The notes under the pieces are model-generated. The model saw nothing but the letters and a program-made list of their open reading frames with translations, had not been told where the DNA came from and made no database searches. DNA of 64,000 nucleotides from SYOC01 sp035575235. GTDB taxonomy: Bacteria; Desulfobacterota; Binatia; Bin18. The position numbers and the translations under genes are program-made. This document shows, one piece after another, positions 16,863 to 25,365 of the stretch. The DNA lies in assembly GCA_035575235.1 (NCBI GenBank), contig DATLYA010000316.1, positions 1 through 64,000 on the forward strand, in the 5' to 3' direction. The stretch's first letter is position 1. Every line of letters begins with the position of its first letter.

Positions 16863-16892
16863 ATTATCCTGTGGATAGGCCATAGCTGTCAA
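16863..16892 (-). promoter_or_regulatory. sigma-70 promoter of the cyclase gene, probably leaderless
   Basis: On the minus strand, TTGACA (16887-16892), 18-bp spacer, GATAAT (16863-16868); the ATG begins 7 bp further on at 16855, where transcription would start. No ribosome site can exist in a transcript that short. Confidence 0.6.
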
Positions 16893-16900
16893 CAGAGCGA

Positions 16901-16964
16901 GTAGGGGGTGCGCAAGCGCGCCGGTATTGCGTCTTGGCGCTGTGGTGCGCACAGCACACCCTAC
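16901..16964. repeat. inverted repeat, AGGGTGC family, copy 2
   Basis: GTAGGGGGTG at the left and CACCCTAC at the right end bound a GC-rich stem region with TGTGGTGCGC. It pairs with the copy at 12173-12229 and lies between the cyclase promoter and the ferredoxin gene, where it may also act as a terminator for the P450 operon. Confidence 0.5.
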
Positions 16965-16968
16965 AAAA

Positions 16969-17163
16969 TTAGTCTTCCATCAGCGCAATCGCCCCGCTCG
17001 GACACAGATCCACCACGTCTTCAGCGTCGGCGCGTACGTCTTCCCCAATCTGCTCGGTAATGACATGCGGCGTGCCATCAGCATCGGCTTTAATCAATTC
17101 GGGATGCAAATACGAGCATTGGCCGGACTTCAGGCATTTTTTGTAGTCAATGACAAGGCGCAT
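16969..17163 (-). CDS. [3Fe-4S] ferredoxin, P450 partner
   Basis: Small electron carrier of 64 residues. Cysteines are at 10, 16 and 54 (CLKSGQC and CPSGAI), the CX5C...CP pattern of three-cysteine [3Fe-4S] ferredoxins that feed bacterial P450s; the remaining position of a 4Fe-4S motif is Lys/Ser rather than Cys. The start is placed at 17163, 1 bp after the P450 stop; a longer frame to 17256 would run into the P450 gene and adds no conserved sequence. It very likely reduces the P450 encoded upstream. Confidence 0.88.
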   Translation of the reverse strand: MRLVIDYKKCLKSGQCSYLHPELIKADADGTPHVITEQIGEDVRADAEDVVDLCPSGAIALMED

Positions 17164-17164
17164 G

Positions 17165-18388
17165 TCAGTGTCCTTCCGTACGCAGGACAAGCGGTAATCG
17201 CTCAAAGCCGAAGACGACCGGGCTTTGCGTCTGCCGTACCGCTGGCGCCGCGCCATGTTCGATGACGGGGAAACGATCGAGGAAAGCGTTCAAAGAAATC
17301 CTGGCCTCGGCCCGCGCGAGCGGAGCCCCCAGACAGTAATGAATGCCGACTCCAAAAGAGACATGGTTGCGCAAATCGCGATCAAGGCGAAATTCGTCAG
17401 GATCGGGAAATTCTTTCGGGTCACGGTTGGCCGCGCCGAAGAAAACGGCGACAAGGTCATTCGCTGGGATAGTGACACCGGAGACCGTAACTTCTCTCGT
17501 AGTCGTACGCAGCAATTGCTGCACCGGACTCTCATAGCGCAAGGTCTCTTCAATAACTGGTTCGACGAGGCTTCGATCTGCGCGCAACCGTCGCCACAAT
17601 TCCGGGCGGTCAATCAGGATGTTGAGCATATTGCCCATGAGGTTTGTCGTCGTCTCATTTCCGGCAATCAATAACAGAATACAAAAGCCGAGGATTTCCC
17701 AATCCTGCAATGACTCGCCCTCAATCTCAGCTTCCACTAAGGCGGTGATGAGATCCTCTGCGCCCTGCGTGCGCCGCGCGGCTGCGATCTTGCCGAAATA
17801 TTCAGCCATTTCCATAGTGTTGCGCATGCGCTCTTCCAGAGGAATCGAAATGAGCGAGGAGATGAACGTGTCCGACCAGCGCTTGAACGTGGTAAAATCG
17901 TCTCCTGGAATGCCCATCAGACGGGCAATCACCTTCACCGGTAAGGGGATCGTATAGGACTGCACGATGTCAGTTTCACCGGGGCCGATTTCATCAAGCA
18001 ATTCATGGGCGACACTCTTGATCCACGGCTCCAACGCCTCGACACGCTTCAGCGTGAAAGCTTTGTTCACCAGCCGGCGGAAGCGGGTGTGACGCGGGGG
18101 ATCATCCATGATGAGCACGAGCTGAGGGAAGAAGCCTTTCTCTACGAACGGATTGCGCGCGGACGAGAATGTCTCATGATCGCGCAAGGCGTTGTAGACA
18201 TCCTCGTATTTCATGAGCGCCCACGCTTTGATAGGCTCATCAAGCCCGGGCACGATACCGCCAGGGACGAATTCCATGACCGTTGGCGTCTGTGCGCGCA
18301 TTTCGCTGTAGGTCGGGTAGGGATTAGCCAGGAACGTGGCGAGTTCACCTCTCAGTTGATCCAGGGACAGCGTCGGGGTATCAGCCAT
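17165..18388 (-). CDS. cytochrome P450
   Basis: Soluble bacterial P450, 407 residues. I-helix motif AGNETTTNL, K-helix ExxR (EETLRYESP), and heme loop FGVGIHYCLGAP with the ligand at Cys352. The start at 18388 has AAGGAG 6 bp upstream; a longer frame exists but lacks a site. The sequence is of the CYP107/CYP142-like soluble type that oxidises sterols, terpenes or fatty acyl groups; the substrate is not predictable. It forms an operon with the ferredoxin and is divergent from mutL. Confidence 0.93.
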   Translation of the reverse strand: MADTPTLSLDQLRGELATFLANPYPTYSEMRAQTPTVMEFVPGGIVPGLDEPIKAWALMKYEDVYNALRDHETFSSARNPFVEKGFFPQLVLIMDDPPRHTRFRRLVNKAFTLKRVEALEPWIKSVAHELLDEIGPGETDIVQSYTIPLPVKVIARLMGIPGDDFTTFKRWSDTFISSLISIPLEERMRNTMEMAEYFGKIAAARRTQGAEDLITALVEAEIEGESLQDWEILGFCILLLIAGNETTTNLMGNMLNILIDRPELWRRLRADRSLVEPVIEETLRYESPVQQLLRTTTREVTVSGVTIPANDLVAVFFGAANRDPKEFPDPDEFRLDRDLRNHVSFGVGIHYCLGAPLARAEARISLNAFLDRFPVIEHGAAPAVRQTQSPVVFGFERLPLVLRTEGH

Positions 18389-18456
18389 AAATGCTCCTTC
18401 TCTAGTGTCTTCGTATGCTCTTTGTGAGGGGAGGGCAAGGAGCGACCTGTGCATAA

Positions 18457-18514
18457 ATCCCCCTCGCGCGTTGCGCGTCCCCCCTTTGACAAAGGGGGGA
18501 GAGGGGGGATTTGA
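18457..18514. repeat. palindromic repeat with AAATCCCCC ends
   Basis: AAATCCCCC (left) and GGGGGGATTT (right) bound a second inverted pair, CCCCCCTTTG / CAAAGGGGGG, in the divergent P450-mutL region. It is of the REP type seen in many environmental genomes and could form a stable hairpin in both transcripts. Confidence 0.6.
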
Positions 18515-18526
18515 TCACCCTCAAGC

Positions 18527-20113
18527 ATGCCCATTTACATCCTCTCTCCCACGCTCCAACAACGCATTGCCGCCGGTGAGGTGGTGGAACGGCCAGCCAG
18601 TGTGGTGAAAGAGCTGATCGAGAACGCACTGGACGCGACGGCGAATACCATTCGCGTAGAGGTCCAAGAGGGTGGGCGACGGTTGATCCGCGTCACCGAT
18701 GACGGCGCGGGACTAATCGCGACTGACGCGCCACTCGCGTTTGAGCGGTTTGCTACCAGTAAAATCTCTAGCGAAACTGATCTTGCCGCCGTCCGGACGT
18801 TTGGCTTTCGCGGAGAAGCGTTGCCGAGCATTGCCTCTGTAGCGCGGGTGCGGCTGCTCTCGCGCCGCCGGGAAGATCTCTTCGGCACGGAGGTTCGTGT
18901 GGAAGGGGGACGCCTTGTCTCCGTACAAGAGGCGGGCGCACCGATCGGCACCACGATCGAAGTCTGGGACCTGTTTTACAACACGCCTGCGCGCAGACAG
19001 TTTTTGCGCAGCTTACGCACGGAGTACGGCCATATCATTGGCGTGTTTACGCGTTTTGCGCTGGCTTTCCCGGAGAAAAGTTTTTTCTTGTCATTTGATG
19101 GTCGTGAGGTGTATGCATTCCCCGCCTCATCCGTGCAGGAGCGCATTGCCGCTTGCTTTGGCCGTGAAGCGGCGTCGGTATTGGAAGAATTTGAGGACAC
19201 TGGTATCGCTGGACGTGTGTGGGGCTTTGTGTTGTCCACTGAGGAAGTATGGCGACGGCGATATTATTTCTTTGTCAATCGCCGTCCGGTGCGCAATCGC
19301 ATCTTATATCGCGCGGTGCGCGAGACGTTGCAGGGGGAGGGCGGCATGGCGTTTGTTTTTGTAGAATTGCCGCCCTCGCAGGTCGACGTCAATATGCACC
19401 CCGCCAAGACTGAGGTGCGTTTCCGCGATGATGGCGCCGTGTATGAACTCGTGCGTGGCGCTTTGTTGCGCCGTTCACGGCCTCCCTGGTTACAAATCGA
19501 TCGGGTCACAGAACCGCAAGCAGTGTATCCCGCGGCCGCGGCAGGGGGATTTACTTTAATCGGTCAGGTAGAGAACACCTTTCTGCTGACGCTCGCTGAG
19601 GGGCATTTGTATCTTTTGGATCAACACGCCGCTGAGGAGCGGGTGTTCTACGAACGCCTCCAACAAAAACGTGTTCACTCACGTCAGCTTGTTGCCCCCC
19701 AAGTGGTGAGCTTAGCGGCGGAAGAACGTGTCTTTTTTACAACGCTGGCCGAAGAACTCACCGCTTGTGGATTTGTGATTGATCCGTTTGGGCCTCACGT
19801 GGTGGCTGTGCGCGCGGTTCCAGATTTTGTCGATCCACGAGAAGCCGGCGTTCTCTTGTCTCGCCTGCTTGTGCGGGTGCGCGGCGGGAAAGAAGACATG
19901 GTTCAGGCATTAGCTTGTCTTGGCGCTGTGAAGGCTGGACAAACATTGACAAGGGAAGGGCAGGAACGGTTGCTTACCTCCTGGGTGCAAACGGCAAATC
20001 CTCACGCCTGCGCGCATAACCGGCCGGTCTATTTTCGCTTGTCATTGGATGAAGTTCGGCGCAAAGTAGGGCGAACAGGATTGAGTTGTGAGTTTGATGG
20101 GCAAGGAGGATAG
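18527..20113 (+). CDS. mutL: DNA mismatch repair protein MutL
   Basis: ATPase and nicking endonuclease of mismatch repair, 528 residues. The N-terminal GHKL ATPase has AGEVVERPASVVKELIENALDA, DDGAGL and GFRGEALPSI, then the MutL-specific YNTPARR. The C-terminal dimerisation domain carries DQHAAEERVFYE, which fits the DQHA(X)2E(X)4E metal motif of endonuclease-type MutL, plus ACLGAVKAG and CAHNRP. So this MutL probably cuts DNA itself, as expected where MutH is absent. It is shorter than the usual 600 or more because the interdomain linker is short. It heads a plus-strand group with an exonuclease and a TatD nuclease. Confidence 0.95.
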   Translation: MPIYILSPTLQQRIAAGEVVERPASVVKELIENALDATANTIRVEVQEGGRRLIRVTDDGAGLIATDAPLAFERFATSKISSETDLAAVRTFGFRGEALPSIASVARVRLLSRRREDLFGTEVRVEGGRLVSVQEAGAPIGTTIEVWDLFYNTPARRQFLRSLRTEYGHIIGVFTRFALAFPEKSFFLSFDGREVYAFPASSVQERIAACFGREAASVLEEFEDTGIAGRVWGFVLSTEEVWRRRYYFFVNRRPVRNRILYRAVRETLQGEGGMAFVFVELPPSQVDVNMHPAKTEVRFRDDGAVYELVRGALLRRSRPPWLQIDRVTEPQAVYPAAAAGGFTLIGQVENTFLLTLAEGHLYLLDQHAAEERVFYERLQQKRVHSRQLVAPQVVSLAAEERVFFTTLAEELTACGFVIDPFGPHVVAVRAVPDFVDPREAGVLLSRLLVRVRGGKEDMVQALACLGAVKAGQTLTREGQERLLTSWVQTANPHACAHNRPVYFRLSLDEVRRKVGRTGLSCEFDGQGG

Positions 20114-20141
20114 TACGCCATTGCACGGATTGTGAGAAGTT

Positions 20142-20223
20142 TGTCATTCTGAGGCCGTAGGCTGAAGAATCTCCAGACAGGTCCATTGCGAGGCGAGATT
20201 CTTCGCTTCAGCTCAGCATGACA
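20142..20223. repeat. CATTCTGAG palindromic repeat, copy 1
   Basis: TGTCATTCTGAG at 20142 and CTCAGCATGACA at 20212-20223 form the ends, with GAAGAATCTC / GAGATTCTTC as an inner inverted pair. A second copy is at 42138-42253. It lies between mutL and the exonuclease gene. Confidence 0.7.
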
Positions 20224-20288
20224 TCCTCATTTCCCCTGCAATAGGGGAGTCGGGAGTGAGCAGCCCCTAAGAGGGAGAGGGAGAGACT

Positions 20289-21152
20289 ATGCAGCGCGCC
20301 GATTTCGCTGTCGTGGATGTGGAGACCACAGGGCTTTCGCCGGCGTTTGGAGATAGGGTGTGTGAGATTGCCGTCGTGCACCTGCGGGAGAATGAGGAGC
20401 TGGAAACATTCTCAACACTGATCAATCCTGGACGGCCAATTGCTCCCGGCGCGGCGGCGGTCAACGGCATCACTGATGCGATGGTTGTCGAAGCGCCTGC
20501 GTTTCGCGATGTGGTTGCTGAAGTGGTCCGGCGTTTAGACGGGTATGTGTTCGTGGCGCATAACGCGCCGTTTGATCTCGGCTTCCTCGCAGCGGAGTTC
20601 CAACGTCTACGGACGCCGCTGCCGGTGACGCAGGTTATCGACACCTTGGCGATTGCCCGCCAGTATTACCGTTTTCCCAGCAACAGCCTTGGCGCGGTTG
20701 CTGCGCAGCTCGATATTCCCTATCCGCAACAGCATCGCGCCATGCACGATGCTCGCGTGACGGGACAGGTTTTGCGAGTTTTTCTTAGGGACCTCGGACG
20801 CCGAAGGATGGCCACAGCGGTTGATGTGATATGTCCCGCGGCGGACGTGTTGTCTTCTGGAACCGAAGCCGGCATTGTCCTTCCTCCTTTGCTGAGCGAA
20901 GCAATCACGCAAGGTCTGACCCTGGAAATTTGTTACGCCGCGGCTGGAGCCGAAGTGAGCACCCGCCGGCGGATTGATCCGCTTACTGTCGTCCAGAATC
21001 GGGATACCGTCTATCTGCGGGCATATTGCCATTTGCGTCAGGACGAGCGTACGTTTCGTCTGGATCGCATTACGGAGATGCGTGTCGTGGGAAAGAGTGT
21101 ATCTGCAACAGTGATTACCGCCGAGCGCCGCCGTCGGGTGCGGAAGAGTTAA
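20289..21152 (+). CDS. DEDDh 3'-5' exonuclease fused to a WYL domain
   Basis: Protein of 287 residues. Residues 1-165 are a DnaQ-like exonuclease: Exo I FAVVDVETTG (Asp10, Glu12), Exo II FVAHNAPFDLGFL, Exo IIIe HRAMHDARVT with the His-Asp pair, so all catalytic residues are present. Residues about 195-280 look like a WYL ligand-sensing domain (LEICYAAAGAEVSTRRRIDPLTV, VYLRAYCHLRQDERTFRLDRI), the module of WYL regulators thought to bind nucleic acid or nucleotides. No helicase or polymerase domain is present. Such a fusion suggests an exonuclease gated by single-stranded DNA or a nucleotide. It is 15 bp from tatD and may be co-transcribed. Confidence 0.85.
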   Translation: MQRADFAVVDVETTGLSPAFGDRVCEIAVVHLRENEELETFSTLINPGRPIAPGAAAVNGITDAMVVEAPAFRDVVAEVVRRLDGYVFVAHNAPFDLGFLAAEFQRLRTPLPVTQVIDTLAIARQYYRFPSNSLGAVAAQLDIPYPQQHRAMHDARVTGQVLRVFLRDLGRRRMATAVDVICPAADVLSSGTEAGIVLPPLLSEAITQGLTLEICYAAAGAEVSTRRRIDPLTVVQNRDTVYLRAYCHLRQDERTFRLDRITEMRVVGKSVSATVITAERRRRVRKS

Positions 21153-21167
21153 AGGCGAAACCAGCTT

Positions 21168-21971
21168 ATGCTTATTGACGCTCATGCCCATCTTGATCGC
21201 TACGGAGCGCAGATAGACGCGGCGCTTGCCGAGATACGCCGTCACCGGATCTGTACGATCAGCACAGCGATGGATGTCCCCTCGTATCGCTGCACTATGG
21301 AAATAGGGGCGCAGTGTGCGCTCGTACTGCCTACGTTCGGGATTCATCCCTGGAACGCACTAGCGTATGCTGACCGTCTCTCTGAACTGACTTCTTTCAT
21401 CGAACAGAGTCCATTGTTAGGCGAGATTGGACTCGATTTTCATTGGGTGAAGGATGCGACATGCTTTCCAGCACAGTTGCGCGTGTTCGAGTTTTTTCTT
21501 GCCGCTGCTCGTGAACAAAATAAAATCGTGAATTTGCACACTAAAGGCGCCGAAATGGACATTTTGCGCCTCGTAGACCGTTATGAAATCAAGCGCGCGA
21601 TCATTCATTGGTACTCCGGCCCACTGGATATTTTTCGCGAGTTGGTTGCCCGCGGCTACCATTTCACCGTCGGCGTCGAAGTCCATTCTTCAGCGCCTAT
21701 CCAAACCCTTGCGCGTGAGCTGCCTCTTGCGCAGTTGTTAACGGAAACTGATAACCCGGGAGGCGCGCAATGGTTGACGGGCGAGCCTGGCATGCCTAAA
21801 GCCGTGCAGCAAGTAGTTGACGCTATTGCTCAATTGAAGGACGAGTCTCCTCCTGTCGTCGCAAATGCAGTGATACGGAACTGCGCCCGACTGATGGAAC
21901 ACGATCCCTGGCTGGCGGAGACTTATGCGAAATGGTTTGCCGCAGCGCCGGGGGATGAAACCGTACCCTAA
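21168..21971 (+). CDS. TatD family metal-dependent nuclease
   Basis: TIM-barrel hydrolase of 267 residues. DAHAHLD (metal His6, His8), GEIGLDFHW with the bridging Glu, NLHTKG, HWYSG and TETDNPGG with the final Asp give the full TatD metal set. TatD proteins are 3'-5' exonucleases of DNA repair and DNA turnover. The sequence is more divergent than housekeeping TatD and resembles the shorter QatD-like type, but none of the other Qat genes is present. It starts 15 bp after the exonuclease and ends 15 bp before the methyltransferase. Confidence 0.85.
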   Translation: MLIDAHAHLDRYGAQIDAALAEIRRHRICTISTAMDVPSYRCTMEIGAQCALVLPTFGIHPWNALAYADRLSELTSFIEQSPLLGEIGLDFHWVKDATCFPAQLRVFEFFLAAAREQNKIVNLHTKGAEMDILRLVDRYEIKRAIIHWYSGPLDIFRELVARGYHFTVGVEVHSSAPIQTLARELPLAQLLTETDNPGGAQWLTGEPGMPKAVQQVVDAIAQLKDESPPVVANAVIRNCARLMEHDPWLAETYAKWFAAAPGDETVP

Positions 21972-21986
21972 CCAAGGGAGCTGCTG

Positions 21987-22769
21987 GTGAAAGAATACAC
22001 AGGCGTCGATGCGGACTTCTACGATCATTGTTTTCTGGGTTTGGAAGGCGATGTACAATTCTATCTCGAAGAGGCAAAGAAAACCGGTTCTCCAGTGTTA
22101 GAGATTGGCTGCGGCACGGGCCGCATCTTACTGCCTATCGCGCAGGCTGGCGTGCCGGTTGTCGGGTTAGATCGTTCTGGGAGGATGCTGGAGATCTTGC
22201 GCCGGAAACTTGCGCAACTGAGTCCAGACACGCAAAGTCGTATTGAGCTCATCGAAGGAGATATGCGCGATTTTTCTTTGGGACGACAGTTTGACTTAAT
22301 CACTATTCCCTATCGCGCGTTTCTCCATCTCCTGACTTCCAAAGCGCAGCGCCAGGCGCTGGCGTGTATTCGTGAACATCTGAGTGACGAAGGGCGGCTT
22401 ATTTTCAACATCTTTGATCCCAGCCATGAACTTATCGCCGCTCGGCTTGGTCCACTGGGCGCCGCGCTCCACAAAGACTCTGAGTTTGTTCATCCTGACA
22501 GCGGACACCGGGTTATCGTCTGGTTTACCGGGCAATACGATCCTGAACAACAACTGCTGGACGCGTATTTTATCTTTGAGGAATTGGACAATCAGGGCTC
22601 CCTGATCGCCAAAACCTATAGTCCGCTGACGCTCCGTTATATCTATCGTTATGAAATGCGCTACCTGCTTGAGTTGTGCGGGTATGAGGTTGAGGCGCTG
22701 TATGGAGATTTTCAGCGCGGACGATTCCGTTATGGCGGCGAGCAGATCTGGATCGTGCGCAAAGCGTGA
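21987..22769 (+). CDS. class I SAM-dependent methyltransferase
   Basis: Soluble methyltransferase of 260 residues with a GTG start preceded by AAGGGAG. VLEIGCGTGRILLPIA is SAM motif I; GLDRSGRML and IEGDMRDF give motifs II and III; the rest is a beta-rich C-terminal region (RYIYRYEMRYLLELCGYEV). It belongs to the broad Methyltransf_25/11 group; there is no DNA- or RNA-specific motif (no NPPY), so it is likely a small-molecule or protein enzyme. Operon position with repair nucleases may be incidental. Confidence 0.82.
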   Translation: MKEYTGVDADFYDHCFLGLEGDVQFYLEEAKKTGSPVLEIGCGTGRILLPIAQAGVPVVGLDRSGRMLEILRRKLAQLSPDTQSRIELIEGDMRDFSLGRQFDLITIPYRAFLHLLTSKAQRQALACIREHLSDEGRLIFNIFDPSHELIAARLGPLGAALHKDSEFVHPDSGHRVIVWFTGQYDPEQQLLDAYFIFEELDNQGSLIAKTYSPLTLRYIYRYEMRYLLELCGYEVEALYGDFQRGRFRYGGEQIWIVRKA

Positions 22770-22892
22770 GCTGCGTTTGTACAGGGGCGAGCAGCAGAAT
22801 GCTTTTCTTAGAGAAAAAATTCACAGCAGAGTTTGTGTCTCGGGATGAGCCCATTAATAGAGAAGAGGTTCATCAAACAAAAGGAGGCAGGT

Positions 22893-23729
22893 ATGGCGAC
22901 CCCATCACGAGTGATCCGCGTACATCTGATCGTCGGCGGCTTCCCGCCCGGCTCGGCGGCTGGGCATGATATGGATTATGCTCGATTGCGTCTCCTTCAG
23001 TTGCTCCAAGAAAACCCTTCCGTGCTGACAACGGTCTCGAATGATTTTACCGATGTTGCCAAGTGGCTACCGGGGAGCCAGCTTTTGATCACCTATGTGG
23101 CGGGTCCGCATCCGAACGAGGAACAGAACCAAGTCATCCGCCAGTGGCTCGAAGCTGGCGGACGCTGGCTGGCGCTGCATGGCACGAGCGGCGGCAAGGC
23201 CGCGTCAGTAGGAGAGCAACGCAACGTGCGCAAAATGGTCAAATCTGTTCACCACGCCACTTTGGGCGGTTTCTTTCTCAACCATCCGCCGCTGCGCAAG
23301 TTTCAGGTGAATGTCACAGACCGTGATCATGCGCTTACCCGAGGTCTGCCTGCATCATTCGAGGTCATGGACGAACTCTATTTAATTGAACTACAAGACC
23401 CGGCGACGACGCACGTGCTGCTGACGACGGAACTTCCTCAAGACCCCTCGCCTCCAGGTTTTGGTTTTGTCTACGACAAAGATACGGCTCTCCAGCCGGA
23501 CGGCAAGACGCGCGTGCTCGGCTATGTGCGTGAGGTCGGCAACGGCGGCGTGGCGTATGTCGCGCTCGGCCATTGCCATTCCTTACTCAATAACGTGCAA
23601 CCCTTCGTGGACGCCAGCGTAGATCCAGCAGGAAGCACGCCGAAGGTGTTTCGCGGCGCGTGGGAAACACAATCATTTGAAACGTTGCTCCGTAACGGCA
23701 TTGCCTGGGGCAGTGAAGCGCGCAATTGA
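22893..23729 (+). CDS. ThuA-like (glutamine amidotransferase fold) protein
   Basis: Protein of 278 residues; the ATG at 22893 follows AAAGGAGG. The fold is read from RVHLIVGGFPPG at the start, then LLITYVAGPHPNEEQNQVIRQWLEAGGRWLALHGTSGG, where ThuA proteins have a conserved ALH in place of the catalytic Cys, then NHPPLRKFQVNVTDRDHALTRGLPASFEVMDELY and GNGGVAYVALGHCH. ThuA members are linked to sugar metabolism but few are characterised. Its neighbours are a thiolase-like enzyme and DUF35. Confidence 0.72.
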   Translation: MATPSRVIRVHLIVGGFPPGSAAGHDMDYARLRLLQLLQENPSVLTTVSNDFTDVAKWLPGSQLLITYVAGPHPNEEQNQVIRQWLEAGGRWLALHGTSGGKAASVGEQRNVRKMVKSVHHATLGGFFLNHPPLRKFQVNVTDRDHALTRGLPASFEVMDELYLIELQDPATTHVLLTTELPQDPSPPGFGFVYDKDTALQPDGKTRVLGYVREVGNGGVAYVALGHCHSLLNNVQPFVDASVDPAGSTPKVFRGAWETQSFETLLRNGIAWGSEARN

Positions 23730-23779
23730 GGCGAAGAGCTTCATCTCACAATGCTTTTGGTGTGGACACGGAGACAGGC

Positions 23780-24916
23780 ATGGATCTACGCGACCTTCGA
23801 GACCAAATCTGCATCGTTGGCGTGGGCGATACGCCCCAAGGCGCCATCCCCCACAAGACCGGGGATGAACTCGCCATCGACGCCGCCCGCGCGGCGTTAC
23901 AGGACTGTGGCCTCAAAAAAGATGATATTGATGGGTTCTTTGCGCAGCCCAGCTACGGCCGCCAGGGCGATTATCTCAAACTCGGCTTGATGTTAGGTCT
24001 GAACCCGTGCGTGGGCGGCGCAGTTGAAGCGTCCGGCGCGACGGGCTGCTATATGATTCAGCATGCCGCGCTGCTGCTGCACGCGGGCATGGCGAATTAT
24101 ATCTTGCTGGTCTACGGCACGAACCAAAAGACCAATCGTAATCGGTTTGGCGGCGCGCTCCTGGAAGAACACGCGCCCTATGGCGGCTTCAACCCGTCGT
24201 TGCCATTCGCCTTTGCATTTCGTCGCCACATGTATCTGTACGGCACGACGGAGGAACAGCTCGCCACCATCGCGATCACGCAGCGTCAGAACGCAATCCT
24301 CAACCCCAAAGCCGCGCAAAAGACGCCAATCACGCTTAGTGACTACCTGAACGCGCGCTACATCATCGAACCGCTGCGCATGTTCGACTACTGCTATATT
24401 ACTGATGGCGGACATGCGTTCGTGCTGACCACGGCGGACCGCGCCAAGGATCTGCGCAAACCGCCGGTGTACATTCGCGGCATGGGCCGCCAGGAGGCGT
24501 TCCGCGCCTACGAAACCCCCGATCTCGTTATGCAAAGTTTTCAACAAGAGCGCGTGGCGCAGATGGTGTTTCCCATGGCGGATATGACGGTAAAGGATAT
24601 ACAAGCCCTATACGTGCAGGACGCCTACAGTCCGGCAGTCATCGCCGCCCTGGAAAACTACGGCTTCTGCCCCAAAGGCGAAGCCGGACGGTGGATCCAG
24701 GGCGGCAGAATCGCGCTTGATGGTGAACTGCCAGTGAACGCCAATGGCGGCCAGTTGTCGGAAACGTACATGGTCGGCTGGCAAAATACCTGTGATGCGG
24801 TGCGACAACTGCGCGGCGAGTGCGGCCCGCGACAAATCAAAAATGTCGAGCGCATCATGTGTACTTATACTGGCGGTCTGCGTGAACACGCGGGCGCGCT
24901 GATTCTCCGGAGGTAA
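23780..24916 (+). CDS. thiolase-like / SCP-x lipid-transfer type enzyme
   Basis: Thiolase-fold protein of 378 residues, started at the ATG at 23780 (GAGACAGG upstream) because the frame before it is not conserved. ICIVGVGDTPQG opens the fold; the nucleophile region reads EASGATGCYMIQHAALLLHAG and the C terminus TYTGGLREHAGALIL. The usual GGxCSS cysteine context of acetyltransferases is absent, as in lipid-transfer-like aldolases (Ltp2 type), which cleave side chains of steroid or fatty acyl-CoA with a DUF35 partner. The next gene is exactly such a DUF35 protein, 4 bp away. Confidence 0.82.
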   Translation: MDLRDLRDQICIVGVGDTPQGAIPHKTGDELAIDAARAALQDCGLKKDDIDGFFAQPSYGRQGDYLKLGLMLGLNPCVGGAVEASGATGCYMIQHAALLLHAGMANYILLVYGTNQKTNRNRFGGALLEEHAPYGGFNPSLPFAFAFRRHMYLYGTTEEQLATIAITQRQNAILNPKAAQKTPITLSDYLNARYIIEPLRMFDYCYITDGGHAFVLTTADRAKDLRKPPVYIRGMGRQEAFRAYETPDLVMQSFQQERVAQMVFPMADMTVKDIQALYVQDAYSPAVIAALENYGFCPKGEAGRWIQGGRIALDGELPVNANGGQLSETYMVGWQNTCDAVRQLRGECGPRQIKNVERIMCTYTGGLREHAGALILRR

Positions 24917-24920
24917 CGCC

Positions 24921-25331
24921 ATGGCTGACTACAACAAACCATTGCCGGTGATCGAATCGTGGAACGCGCCGTACTGGCAAGCAGCCAGGCGTCATGAATT
25001 CGTCGCGCAAAAATGTCGTTCCTGTGGATACATTCATCTCCCGCCAGGACCGGCGTGCACGAACTGTCTTTCCGACGAGCAAGAATGGGTGCAGTTAAGC
25101 GGGAAAGGCGCCATCAACTCTTATGGTATTTATCATCAACTCTGGCATCCCGGGTTCAAAGACGATATCCCGTACAACGTCGCTTTGATCGAACTCGCCG
25201 AAGGCCCGCAGATCATCAGCCAGGTAGTAGGCTGCAAGAACGAAGAACTGCGCTGCGGCGCCGCTGTAGAGGTCACATTTGACGATGTCACACCAGAGGT
25301 GACGCTGCCGAAGTTTCGCCTCGTGCGCTGA
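24921..25331 (+). CDS. DUF35 zinc-ribbon OB-fold protein
   Basis: Partner subunit of SCP-x/thiolase-like enzymes, 136 residues. A rubredoxin-like zinc ribbon has CRSCGYIHLPPGPACTNC (Cys at about 32, 35, 46, 49) and is followed by an OB-fold (GKGAINSYGI ... VALIELAEGPQIISQVVG). In Ltp-type aldolases the DUF35 chain completes the acyl-CoA site. The 4-bp gap to the upstream gene supports a two-subunit complex. Confidence 0.88.
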   Translation: MADYNKPLPVIESWNAPYWQAARRHEFVAQKCRSCGYIHLPPGPACTNCLSDEQEWVQLSGKGAINSYGIYHQLWHPGFKDDIPYNVALIELAEGPQIISQVVGCKNEELRCGAAVEVTFDDVTPEVTLPKFRLVR

Positions 25332-25365
25332 GTGAGGATATGTTCGCACAAAAAGGAGCAACACC

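Noticed and set aside
21168..21971. Qat anti-phage system
   Set aside because: Only a TatD-like gene is present; no ATPase QatA, QatB or QueC-like QatC beside it.
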